Assembly (NCBI GenBank): GCA_910586635.1 | Contig: CAJUJA010000036.1 | Span: 1 to 5,983 of the forward strand | Source of the DNA: an uncultured Bacilli bacterium | Lineage (GTDB): Bacteria; Bacillota_I; Bacilli_A; RF39; UBA660 | Length of the DNA stretch: 5,983 bases | Direction of reading: 5' to 3' | In this document: one piece after another, positions 1-5,572 of the stretch | How the letters are laid out: the number at the start of each line of letters is the position of its first letter | Numbering within the stretch: the first letter of the stretch is position 1 | The notes under the pieces: model-generated | Told to the model about the DNA's origin: nothing | The model's database searches: none | Seen by the model: the letters and a program-made list of their open reading frames with translations, nothing else | Program-made: the position numbers and the translations under genes

Positions 1-27
1 AATGGTGCGGTTGAGATTTGAATAAAG

Positions 28-55
28 AAAAAACAAACTCATGTTTGCTTTTTTT
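28..55. terminator. bidirectional intrinsic terminator
   Basis: The arms CAAAC (34-38) and GTTTG (43-47) pair around a four-base TCAT loop. A-rich sequence lies to the left and a T run (49-55) to the right, which extends the stem after one mismatch. Read on the minus strand, it is CAAAC-ATGA-GTTTG followed by six T, directly after the TAA of the thioredoxin-like gene (54-56). Read on the plus strand, it would stop any gene entering from the left edge. The stem is short and AT-flanked, so strength is uncertain. Confidence 0.65.
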
Positions 56-560
56 ATGAAGATTTTTTTCTAGCTGTAACAATACCATATACGATACCAC
101 TAGTTACTAGTACTATAATTAGTACTGCTACAATATCGCTACTTATATTATCTTTTTTATTGGGTTCTTTCATTACATCGTAACGATCGTTGCTTTTTTT
201 ATTGAATTCTTTCTTAATAGTAGAAGTAATATCATCATTATAGCTACTGGCATACCCATTCCAAGTTTTTTTGCCAATGATAATGTAGGGAACACCACTT
301 GCTTCTTCTCCCAATTTAGCGGCTACTTTTTTCATTAAATCAGCATTTTCTTTGTCATACCAAGTTTCATAATCAACTAGATTATAATATTTTCCAAATT
401 CATCTTTGATACTATTGAAAAACTCCTCAGCCTCTTCACAATGTGGACATCCATCTCCCTTAAAGAAATAGATATTTATTTTTTCCTTTGCAACAGTTCC
501 AAATGGTAATAAGAATAGGCAAGTAATTATCATTAATAATAAGTGTTTCATTTTTTTCAT
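54..560 (-). CDS. membrane-anchored extracellular thioredoxin-fold protein (CPHC)
   Basis: A 168-residue protein. Residues 1-24 look like a signal peptide: MKKMK, a hydrophobic stretch, then a plausible cut after TVA. A thioredoxin-like domain follows (about 27-120), with strand INIYFF, the redox motif C38-P-H-C41 and the cis-proline segment GVP (89-91). A charged linker leads to a hydrophobic helix (about 142-162) and a basic end, ARKKSS. The thioredoxin domain should therefore sit outside the cell, held by the C-terminal helix. CPHC is the active-site sequence of DsbA-type oxidases, but the short glutaredoxin-like domain does not show whether it oxidises, reduces or isomerises disulfides. 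No partner such as CcdA or DsbB is visible nearby. The first ATG is preferred because GAGGAG (569-574) lies 8 bases upstream; a second ATG three codons later is too far from it. Family call is firm, exact role unknown. Confidence 0.85.
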   Translation of the reverse strand: MKKMKHLLLMIITCLFLLPFGTVAKEKINIYFFKGDGCPHCEEAEEFFNSIKDEFGKYYNLVDYETWYDKENADLMKKVAAKLGEEASGVPYIIIGKKTWNGYASSYNDDITSTIKKEFNKKSNDRYDVMKEPNKKDNISSDIVAVLIIVLVTSGIVYGIVTARKKSS

Positions 561-580
561 TTTTACATCTCCTCATATAA

Positions 581-594
581 AATATATCATAATA
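581..594 (-). promoter_or_regulatory. candidate promoter of the thioredoxin-like gene
   Basis: On the minus strand the sequence reads TG-A-TATATT (589-581), an extended -10 with five of six consensus bases. An overlapping TATTAT (594-589) is a second possible -10. No convincing -35 was found. The first option would put the transcript start almost at the ribosome binding site, giving a very short leader. Chance matches are common in such AT-rich DNA, so this is tentative. Confidence 0.3.
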
Positions 595-619
595 TTCTTA
601 TTTTTTCTACAAATTCAGC

Positions 620-657
620 CATAAAAAAAGATAAAATTAGATTCTTATTTTATCTTT
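620..657 (-). terminator. intrinsic terminator of the mscS-type gene
   Basis: A perfect 11-base inverted repeat, AAAGATAAAAT (627-637) with ATTTTATCTTT (647-657), surrounds a 9-base loop. On the minus strand it is followed by further T residues (623-626 on the plus strand are A). The stem includes the last codons of the channel gene, and the stop TAA (645-647) lies at the loop edge. The stem is AT-rich but long. Confidence 0.75.
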
Positions 658-1424
658 ATATCCATTTCATCGAATATCAACTTAGCTTCTCTTAAGATTG
701 TATTAGTTGTACTATATTGTTTAGTAGGTTTTACATTTACTGTTAGTTTTAGGGTTAGTTTAGAATCACTGTATCCTTCAACACCTTTATATTGTAGTTT
801 ATTGGTAGCGTCTTCTAATTTTTTATCACATCTTTTAATTAATTCTTCTATAGCTTTTTCTAGTTTTAAAAGATTTTCATCGCTATTAAAAGTAAACATA
901 ATGACTGCTTTAGAGTGATCCCTAGAGTAATTAATAATTTCGCCAATTAATCTATTGGCAAATATTCTTACATCGCCTCCATAATCCTTTACTTTTGTAC
1001 TTTTAAGTCCAACTCCAATAACTTCTCCTGAAAATCCCTCAATATTGACATAATCACCAACACTATATTGAGAATCTAAAATAATCATAATACCAGCGAT
1101 AAAATCTTTTAGTAAGTCTTGTAGGGCAAGTCCGATTACGATACCAAAAATACCAAGTCCTGCTAAAAAAGCGGTAACATCAACGCTAAATATTCCTAAT
1201 ATGATAATAATATCTGCTAGAAATATAATATATTTTAGTGTACTTACAGTCATGTAAAGAATTGTTAATCTTTTCTTTTTGTTACGATTGGCAGATTTTT
1301 TTTGAACTGCGATATATTTTAGGACACTTTCTTTAATGATGAAAAATAGTATAATACTGATTAAAACAACAAGAATTGATCCAATAAATTTGGAGGATAG
1401 AATAAATTCTACAGCTTTTGTCAT
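645..1424 (-). CDS. small-conductance mechanosensitive channel, MscS family
   Basis: A 259-residue protein with the MscS layout. Hydrophobic helices lie at about 13-31 and 58-80. The pore-lining TM3 and amphipathic helix span about 83-117 (core GLGIFGIVIGLALQDLLKDF, rich in alternating Gly/Ala). The beta domain follows, with SVGDYVNIEGFSGEVIGVGL (121-140) and a conserved asparagine near IFANRLIGEIINYS. The remainder is an alpha/beta C-terminal domain. Channels of this family form heptamers in the cytoplasmic membrane and open when membrane tension rises in hypo-osmotic shock, releasing small solutes. The length and three helices resemble compact Gram-positive YkuT/MscS proteins; I cannot assign a specific paralogue. 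The ATG is supported by AGAAAGGG (1433-1440), eight bases upstream. The gene is single, with its own promoter and terminator. Confidence 0.92.
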   Translation of the reverse strand: MTKAVEFILSSKFIGSILVVLISIILFFIIKESVLKYIAVQKKSANRNKKKRLTILYMTVSTLKYIIFLADIIIILGIFSVDVTAFLAGLGIFGIVIGLALQDLLKDFIAGIMIILDSQYSVGDYVNIEGFSGEVIGVGLKSTKVKDYGGDVRIFANRLIGEIINYSRDHSKAVIMFTFNSDENLLKLEKAIEELIKRCDKKLEDATNKLQYKGVEGYSDSKLTLKLTVNVKPTKQYSTTNTILREAKLIFDEMDIKIK

Positions 1425-1447
1425 AATTACAACCCTTTCTATTATTT

Positions 1448-1456
1448 ATTATATCA
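1448..1456 (-). promoter_or_regulatory. extended -10 promoter of the mscS-type gene
   Basis: On the minus strand the sequence is TG-A-TATAAT (1456-1448), a perfect extended -10 hexamer. It lies 24 bases before the start codon, just upstream of the AGAAAGGG ribosome binding site. No good -35 is seen, which is usual for TGn promoters. It lies downstream of the terminator at 1488-1523, so the channel gene can be transcribed independently. Confidence 0.6.
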
Positions 1457-1487
1457 TAACGATAGCATAGTTTTAAAAAAAATAAAA

Positions 1488-1523
1488 GCAAAAGCAAAAA
1501 GAATTTAATGTTTTTTAATATTC
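1488..1523 (-). terminator. candidate intrinsic terminator on the minus strand
   Basis: Read on the minus strand, GAATATTAA (1523-1515) pairs with TTAAATTC (1508-1501), with one bulged A and a six-base AAAACA loop. It is followed at once by TTTTTGCTTTTGC (1500-1488) and more T. There is no T run on the plus-strand side, so it can only work leftward. It sits upstream of the mscS promoter. It therefore implies some minus-strand transcript starting in the hsp20 upstream region; the only candidate is the small ORF at 1535-1633. Confidence 0.45.
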
Positions 1524-1534
1524 TATACTTTGGA

Positions 1535-1633
1535 TCATTTCATAATCACTGAAGATTTTCTTTTTTTAAATATTAGGAATTTTAATATGAATAGATAAAT
1601 AAATATTGGTAATACTATAAATAGTTGTATCAT
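1535..1633 (-). CDS. possible small membrane protein (32 aa), perhaps frameshifted
   Basis: An ATG at 1633 opens a 32-codon frame. It encodes one very hydrophobic helix (begins MIQLFIVLPIFIYLF) followed by the basic cluster KKRK, the usual look of a single-pass small membrane protein. It ends at TGA (1535-1537). A run of seven A on the minus strand falls in the KKRK region. A -1 shift there would give the alternative tail KIFSDYEMIQSIEY, ending at TAA (1515-1517) inside the terminator stem at 1501-1523. Against it: no good ribosome binding site precedes the ATG, the promoter is not clear, and any AT-rich gap can encode hydrophobic residues. I do not recognise a family. It could be a real small gene, a gene fragment or chance. 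Confidence 0.25.
   Translation of the reverse strand: MIQLFIVLPIFIYLFILKFLIFKKRKSSVIMK
1606..1633 (+). promoter_or_regulatory. candidate hsp20 promoter with internal palindrome
   Basis: TTGGTA (1606-1611) and TATCAT (1628-1633) form a -35/-10 pair with a 16-base spacer, matching consensus at four and five of six positions. The spacer contains the perfect palindrome ACTAT-AA-ATAGT (1614-1625), which could be a repressor site between the two boxes. I see no CIRCE element and no CtsR box between 1425 and 1676. Tentative, because the region is very AT-rich. Confidence 0.35.
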
Positions 1634-1676
1634 AAATCTTAACTAGAGTGATCTAAAATAGAAAGGATGATAAAAT

Positions 1677-2075
1677 ATGTTACCAAGTAGAATATTTTTT
1701 GATAATTTTTTTGATGATATAGAACCATGGGGAAAAATGGGTAAGATGCTAAAATGTGATATTTATGAGGAAGAGAATCACTATATTTTAGAAATGGATG
1801 TTCCAGGTTTTAAAAAAGAAGATATTCATATGGAGCTAGAAAATGGGTATTTGAAAATATCAGCTGAGAGAATAATAGATACTAAAGATAAAGATGAAAA
1901 AAAGTACCTACGACAAGAAAGGCAATCTACTACAAGGTGTGAAAGGCAATTTTATGTAGGAGAAGTTTCTGAGGACGAAATTAAAGCTCAGTTTAAAAAT
2001 GATATTTTAAAAATATCAATTCCTAAAGAGATGCAAAAACAAGAATCAAAAAAAGTAATTATGATAGAGGACTAG
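1677..2075 (+). CDS. Hsp20 / alpha-crystallin small heat-shock protein
   Basis: A 132-residue small heat-shock protein, an ATP-independent holdase that forms large oligomers in the cytoplasm and keeps unfolded proteins soluble. The N-terminal arm (1-24) is rich in Phe and Asp (FFDNFFDD). The alpha-crystallin domain runs about 25-118, with CDIYEEENHYILEMDVPGF, then KKEDI, LKISAER and RCERQFYV. The closing signature is KNDILKISIPK (107-117). The short tail KKVIMIED carries the I-x-I type motif that docks on neighbouring subunits. The signature usually has Gly where Asp109 stands (KNG-V/I-L); this is a mild variation. Length is normal for bacterial Hsp20. The start is fixed by AAAGGA (1662-1667), nine bases upstream. 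The gene stands alone, ending in its own terminator. Confidence 0.95.
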   Translation: MLPSRIFFDNFFDDIEPWGKMGKMLKCDIYEEENHYILEMDVPGFKKEDIHMELENGYLKISAERIIDTKDKDEKKYLRQERQSTTRCERQFYVGEVSEDEIKAQFKNDILKISIPKEMQKQESKKVIMIED

Positions 2076-2095
2076 ACTTAGTTCTTTTTCTTTTA
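2068..2095 (+). terminator. intrinsic terminator of hsp20
   Basis: AGGACTA (2068-2074) pairs with TAGTTCT (2079-2085), with one G-T pair, around a GACT loop. It is followed by TTTT-C-TTTT. The stem and loop contain the last codons and the TAG stop (2073-2075) of hsp20. Confidence 0.65.
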
Positions 2096-2112
2096 TTCGA
2101 TACATTTTGTTA

Positions 2113-2164
2113 TTTTGCTACTGAATTTATACAAAAAGATATCGATTTTTGGTTTTGCTACTGA
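2113..2164 (+). repeat. 12-base direct repeat, 40 bases apart, at the regulator promoter
   Basis: TTTTGCTACTGA occurs exactly at 2113-2124 and again at 2153-2164. The 40-base step is close to four helical turns, so both copies would face the same side of the DNA. The second copy covers the -35 box TTGCTA (2155-2160) of the promoter for the membrane-bound XRE regulator. This is the layout of a cooperative operator, possibly for autoregulation, but binding is inferred only. Confidence 0.6.
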
Positions 2165-2182
2165 TAATATTTGTAATATAAT
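2155..2182 (+). promoter_or_regulatory. promoter of the membrane-bound XRE regulator gene
   Basis: TTGCTA (2155-2160) is followed after 16 bases by a perfect TATAAT (2177-2182). The start codon lies 19 bases after the -10, with the ribosome binding site GGAGGTGA (2189-2196) between them. The leader should therefore be short. This promoter also argues against translation from the TTG at 2115, which would lie upstream of it. Confidence 0.65.
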
Positions 2183-2201
2183 GGCAGTGGAGGTGAGAAA
2201 A

Positions 2202-3590
2202 ATGAAGTTTTGCGATAAACTAGCAAAGCAAAGAAAAAATAATAATCTTTCTCAAGAACAATTAGCCGATCAACTTGGTGTTTCAAGACAGGCAGTATCG
2301 AAGTGGGAGTCAGGGGCTTCCTATCCAGATATGGAAAAAATCATTCAAATTTCCAATGTTTTAAACTGTACTTTAGAAGACTTACTAGATGATGGGACAA
2401 TTAAATCTGGTTCCGTACAACACTCTAAATTAAATTTTAACAATTATTTACAAGATTTATTGAAATTTGTGACTAAAACTTATAATATGTTTTGTAGTAT
2501 GAATTTTACGCAGAAAATAAAATGTATTTTAGAGGTAGTGTTAATTGTATTTATCATCACGGCTCTTGGGGGTCTTTCGTTTGCAATTATTGATGGAATT
2601 ACTTCTAATGTTATTAGTTTTATTCCCTATCCCTATCATAATTATGTTACTCAGGTATTTGATGGCATCTATATTATTGTTTTATTAATACTAGGGGTGA
2701 TTATTGCTCTACATCTATTTAAGATTAGATATTTAGATTATTATATTACTATAGAGGATAAAAATGCAGACAAAAGAACACTGGAAAAAGAGGTTTTAGA
2801 TAAGCATGAATTTATAGATCCTTCTAAAAAACAAAAAGTGATTATTAGAGATCCTAAACATTCTTCCTTTAGTTTCTTCTCTTTACTTGGAAAAATCATG
2901 ATGTATACAGTTAAAGTTTTTGTTGCAATGTGTTCTATGCCGTTAATTTGTCTTTGCTTATTCTTTGTATTTTTAATGGTTGTTAGTATTGCTCATATTA
3001 GACATACCCTATTATTTTTGTTTATTATGATTGCATTTTCAGGGAGTGTCTTACTATCTTTCTTAATTCTATACTTTATTTATAATTTTATATTTAGTAG
3101 GAAGCAACCTTTAAAGGTTATATTTATCTTGTTTATTTCTAGTTTAATCTTAATGGGAACCGGGGCTGGCCTTTCCTGTGCAACTGTTTTGAATTATGAT
3201 ACTTATAATATTTCGAAAGTTGGTAAGATTACTACAAAAACAGAAAAAATAGAGCTAAAGGAAAATACCAAATTATATTTATTAGATAATTACGAGAAAG
3301 AGTTTGTTATTGATAATTCATTAAGGGATTTAAGATTGGAAATTACTTATCCAGAAATGCTTAGGTATTATATTAGTCATGATGAGGAAGAAGTAGATTT
3401 TGTTGATGAAGAGAAAAAAGTTGATAGTTATCATTTATATACCGAAGAAGTAGATGTTTTAAAAATGTATAGGATTGTAATTGAAAATTTAAAAAAGAAA
3501 AGAATCATTGTGTGGGATGAGAATACCGTAAAATTAAAGGTTTATCTATCACAGGAAGCTTATGATCGATTCTTTAAAAATAATTCTTAA
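2202..3590 (+). CDS. XRE-family regulator fused to a multi-pass membrane domain
   Basis: A 462-residue protein. Residues 1-65 are a Cro/C1-type helix-turn-helix: LAKQRKNNNLSQEQLADQLG, then SRQAVSKWESG as the recognition helix and YPDMEKIIQIS. Hydrophobic helices follow at about 107-130, 153-173, 233-263, 268-297 and 304-330. A cytoplasmic loop (174-232) is rich in Lys and Asp, and positive residues flank the inner ends (FKIRY, FSRKQPLK). The final 130 residues (331-462) are charged, without membrane segments, and predicted outside. The protein should bind DNA while held in the cytoplasmic membrane, perhaps sensing an envelope or external signal; ligand and targets are unknown. The ATG at 2202 is chosen for its strong GGAGGTGA site and because the XRE fold begins there. 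A 29-codon extension to a TTG at 2115 exists but runs through the promoter. I do not recognise a named family. Confidence 0.85.
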   Translation: MKFCDKLAKQRKNNNLSQEQLADQLGVSRQAVSKWESGASYPDMEKIIQISNVLNCTLEDLLDDGTIKSGSVQHSKLNFNNYLQDLLKFVTKTYNMFCSMNFTQKIKCILEVVLIVFIITALGGLSFAIIDGITSNVISFIPYPYHNYVTQVFDGIYIIVLLILGVIIALHLFKIRYLDYYITIEDKNADKRTLEKEVLDKHEFIDPSKKQKVIIRDPKHSSFSFFSLLGKIMMYTVKVFVAMCSMPLICLCLFFVFLMVVSIAHIRHTLLFLFIMIAFSGSVLLSFLILYFIYNFIFSRKQPLKVIFILFISSLILMGTGAGLSCATVLNYDTYNISKVGKITTKTEKIELKENTKLYLLDNYEKEFVIDNSLRDLRLEITYPEMLRYYISHDEEEVDFVDEEKKVDSYHLYTEEVDVLKMYRIVIENLKKKRIIVWDENTVKLKVYLSQEAYDRFFKNNS

Positions 3591-3592
3591 TA

Positions 3593-3620
3593 AAAAGCTA
3601 GTCATTCTGGGCTAGCTTTT
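3593..3620. terminator. bidirectional terminator between convergent genes
   Basis: A perfect nine-base inverted repeat, AAAAGCTAG (3593-3601) with CTAGCTTTT (3612-3620), surrounds a ten-base loop. A residues flank the left arm and T residues end the right arm, so it can work both ways. It lies three bases after the regulator's stop, and its right arm contains the TAG stop (3612-3614) and last two codons of the histidine phosphatase gene on the other strand. Confidence 0.85.
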
Positions 3621-4154
3621 ATCAGTATACTCTCTTAGTTCTGCATTATTATAACTATAGCATTCTGTATCCCCGTCTTTAGGTATTCCATAAAAGTAAG
3701 AATGAATCGCTCTAGCAACACCATTGTGGGTAACAATTAAGATGTTCTTATCAGTATACTTTTGTTTTAAATCATCTAAAAAGGACCAAATATTATGATA
3801 GAAGTCTTGTATTTTTATGGCAGTTCCATAGGTTAAATTTTTATCATAATTCCAATAATTGGCGTAATCAAATTCACAAGTTAATTTTCCTTCTAAGTTT
3901 CCACAATCTCTTTCTATCAATTTTTCACTATAAATAACTTTTTTTTGATGATAAGAATTAATTGTATCACAGGTTCTTTTAGCGCGTTTTAATGGAGAAC
4001 ATAGAACAAAGTCGTAAGATAGTTTTTTTATCTTTTCAGCAGTTTTTAAGGCTTGCTTCCTTCCTACTTCATTTAAATCTTTATCGGTTAAACTATACAT
4101 TCTATTTTCTACATTTCCATCAATTTGGCCATGCCTTACTACATATAATTTCAT
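3612..4154 (-). CDS. histidine phosphatase (phosphoglycerate mutase-like)
   Basis: A 180-residue member of the histidine phosphatase superfamily. The N-terminal VVRHGQ motif gives the nucleophile His8 with Arg7. DLNEVGRKQA (26-35) is the usual second conserved block. Arg57 in SPLKRAKRT and the acid Glu81 in LIERDCGNLEG complete the phosphate pocket. His143 in THNG (142-145) is the second catalytic histidine. All expected catalytic residues are present, so it should be active. Relatives include CobC-type alpha-ribazole phosphatases and broad small-molecule phosphatases; no cobalamin gene is nearby to favour CobC. It is last in a minus-strand operon, starting seven bases after the Nudix stop. 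Its AAGGAG (4171-4176) lies 16 bases before the ATG, unusually far, so initiation may depend on coupling to the Nudix gene. The specific substrate cannot be read. Confidence 0.9.
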   Translation of the reverse strand: MKLYVVRHGQIDGNVENRMYSLTDKDLNEVGRKQALKTAEKIKKLSYDFVLCSPLKRAKRTCDTINSYHQKKVIYSEKLIERDCGNLEGKLTCEFDYANYWNYDKNLTYGTAIKIQDFYHNIWSFLDDLKQKYTDKNILIVTHNGVARAIHSYFYGIPKDGDTECYSYNNAELREYTDKS

Positions 4155-4161
4155 ACTTATT

Positions 4162-4707
4162 TCACAAATACTCCTTTTTAGAATTTAAATATTTTTCTAG
4201 ATATTGCCAACAACTAATTTTATTGGTTAGACCATCATAATTATTATAGATTCTTTTTAAAATTTCTTCCTTGGTAAACCACCTAATATCTTGAACCTCC
4301 TCTTCTTGTAAGATAATCTTAGAAAGATCAATCTCTTTTTTTACGATGTAATATTCATTAAAATGACGATTAATAATTCCCTTTTGTGTATTAGTAGATC
4401 TAGTACATCCAATAAATAATAAATCATGAACTTCAAGGTCTAGTCCAATTTCTTCTTTCGTTTCTCTAATAACCGCTTCATATCCAAACTCATCTTTTAA
4501 AACATGTCCTCCTGCAGTTATATCCCATAAATTTGGCCATAGTTTTTTATTGGAACTTCTTTGTTGAAGTAAAATTTCGCCTTTAGAATTTATTATAAGT
4601 ACAACTACTGCTTTGTGATAAAATCCTTTCTTATGGCATTCTTCTCTACTAGTCACTTCCTTTTTAAATTCTCCATCCTCGGTTAATATATAAAAATACT
4701 CTTCTAT
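4162..4707 (-). CDS. Nudix hydrolase, isomerase-like subgroup, probable ATA start
   Basis: The Nudix box G-x5-E-x7-RE-x2-EE-x-GL is complete: G67, E73, R81-E82, E85-E86, G88-L89, counted from the ATA start. Such enzymes cleave X-linked nucleoside diphosphates, NTPs or similar pyrophosphates with Mg2+. The surrounding text (YHKAVVVLIINSKGEILLQQ, LWPNLWDITAGGHV) resembles the IPP-isomerase-like/YfcD Nudix group. That group normally begins with a strand and an acidic-Gly turn before SREE. Here that part exists in frame upstream of the GTG at 4656 (EEYFYILTEDGEFKKEV), but no ATG, GTG or TTG opens it. ATA at 4705-4707 has AGAGGA (4715-4720) seven bases upstream and leaves 19 bases after the nucleoside hydrolase stop. 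The full product would be 181 residues. The conservative alternative is 4162-4656 from GTG (164 residues), whose only Shine-Dalgarno match is almost adjacent. Substrate unknown. Confidence 0.85.
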   Translation of the reverse strand: MEEYFYILTEDGEFKKEVTSREECHKKGFYHKAVVVLIINSKGEILLQQRSSNKKLWPNLWDITAGGHVLKDEFGYEAVIRETKEEIGLDLEVHDLLFIGCTRSTNTQKGIINRHFNEYYIVKKEIDLSKIILQEEEVQDIRWFTKEEILKRIYNNYDGLTNKISCWQYLEKYLNSKKEYL

Positions 4708-4714
4708 AAATTTT

Positions 4715-4720
4715 TCCTCT
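4715..4720 (-). promoter_or_regulatory. ribosome binding site deciding the Nudix start
   Basis: AGAGGA on the minus strand lies seven bases before an in-frame ATA (4705-4707). It is the best-placed ribosome binding site ahead of the Nudix gene and points to the ATA rather than the GTG 51 bases further on. Confidence 0.55.
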
Positions 4721-4726
4721 TTCTTT

Positions 4727-5572
4727 TTATATATTTTCGGTTAATGTTTTAAATAAATCCTCAATAATTAAATTCGTATTCAAAGATGATACAAATTTAA
4801 TTGGGTGTTTATTATTTGTAAATTCGAATGAATTATCCATTAATATATTAGGACAACTAATAGCTATTGATTGAAAACACTCTTCGTTAATTACAAAAGC
4901 AACAACGGCAATATCCCATAATGGCCATCTTTTGGTAATTCCATGAAATCTGTTTTTAAACACATAATATAAATAATCACATAAATCATTTTTGCCCTTT
5001 ATTTCTGCCTCTAATTCGTATATAGATACTACTAAATTAGAGGTGATAGGGGTACAAGGGATAACGGTTAAATCTACTTTAGAATGAAAGACATATTTAG
5101 TACTTTCTATATCTTGTCTAAAATTAAAATCATGGTTGTTACCAAAAAGAAAGTTTGTCCCCAACCAAATTAATTTCATCTTTTTGATAATATTTGGTTC
5201 TTTCTTCATAGCGATTGCAATGTTTGTTAAACATCCCGTTGCTAGGATATAGGTCATTTCATTAGATAAACAGATTTCAATAATTTTTTCTACTGAAGGA
5301 GAAATTTCTTCATATCCTGCTGTCATATAATTTGTAGACCCTTTGTATATATTTGATTTATCTTTGATTTCTAAGTAATCATATATTTTTGAAATTTCAT
5401 CAAAGCTATCATTGATAGAATCTGCAACAGAAAAATCGTATTTAGAATGTTTGAATGGGCAAATAGTAATGGCTTGAATGTTAAGTAGATGTTTCTTTTT
5501 TAACAAATAGGCTAAGGCAAATTGATCATCTGCTTCGTTAAAAGTATCTGTATCAAATATGATGTTTTTCAT
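4727..5572 (-). CDS. nucleoside hydrolase (inosine-uridine preferring type)
   Basis: A 281-residue nucleoside hydrolase, which splits the N-glycosidic bond of ribonucleosides to release base and ribose, using bound Ca2+. The N-terminal aspartate cluster is D7-T-D9 then NEADDQFALAY with D15-D16. This matches the variant with two extra residues between DTD and DD, compared with the classical DxDPGxDD. ATGCLTNIA (111-119) corresponds to the usual GPLTNLA loop, with Cys for Pro. NNHDFNFRQD (145-154) corresponds to the ribose-binding N-x-x-EFN segment, with Asp148 for Glu. W219-D220 supplies the late metal-binding aspartate. Length is slightly below the usual 300-320. The ATG overlaps the upstream PPC gene's TGA as ATGA and lacks its own ribosome binding site, so translation is probably coupled. 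Base preference cannot be predicted; ADP-ribose or other ribosides are possible substrates. Confidence 0.88.
   Translation of the reverse strand: MKNIIFDTDTFNEADDQFALAYLLKKKHLLNIQAITICPFKHSKYDFSVADSINDSFDEISKIYDYLEIKDKSNIYKGSTNYMTAGYEEISPSVEKIIEICLSNEMTYILATGCLTNIAIAMKKEPNIIKKMKLIWLGTNFLFGNNHDFNFRQDIESTKYVFHSKVDLTVIPCTPITSNLVVSIYELEAEIKGKNDLCDYLYYVFKNRFHGITKRWPLWDIAVVAFVINEECFQSIAISCPNILMDNSFEFTNNKHPIKFVSSLNTNLIIEDLFKTLTENI

Noticed and set aside
1..25. Tail of a plus-strand gene entering from the left (frames ending NGAVEI or LRFE)
   Set aside because: A terminator follows that would suit such a gene, but two frames end within a few bases of each other and six to eight codons are too few to identify it.
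93..560. Lipoprotein signal at Cys14 of the thioredoxin-like protein
   Set aside because: The sequence before the cysteine (IIT) lacks the small Gly/Ala/Ser residue normally needed at -1, and the cysteine lies in the middle of the hydrophobic core.
1475..1500. A-rich run with repeated AAAAGC as a functional repeat
   Set aside because: It is explained as the T-rich tail of the minus-strand terminator; there are only two or three short copies.
2115..2201. N-terminal extension of the XRE regulator from a TTG
   Set aside because: It passes through the TATAAT promoter and direct repeats and lacks a ribosome binding site, whereas the ATG at 2202 has a strong one and begins the HTH fold.
3612..4154. 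Naming the histidine phosphatase CobC
   Set aside because: The catalytic motifs fit the whole superfamily, and no cobalamin biosynthesis gene is present in the window.
3992..4240. An 82-codon plus-strand open frame
   Set aside because: It lies antisense across the well-supported histidine phosphatase and Nudix genes, is rich in Phe, Leu, His and Tyr as expected of a reversed AT-rich gene, and matches no family.
4654..4656. GTG as the Nudix start
   Set aside because: Its only ribosome-binding match is almost adjacent to the codon, and it cuts off the family's usual N-terminal strand. Kept only as the conservative alternative.
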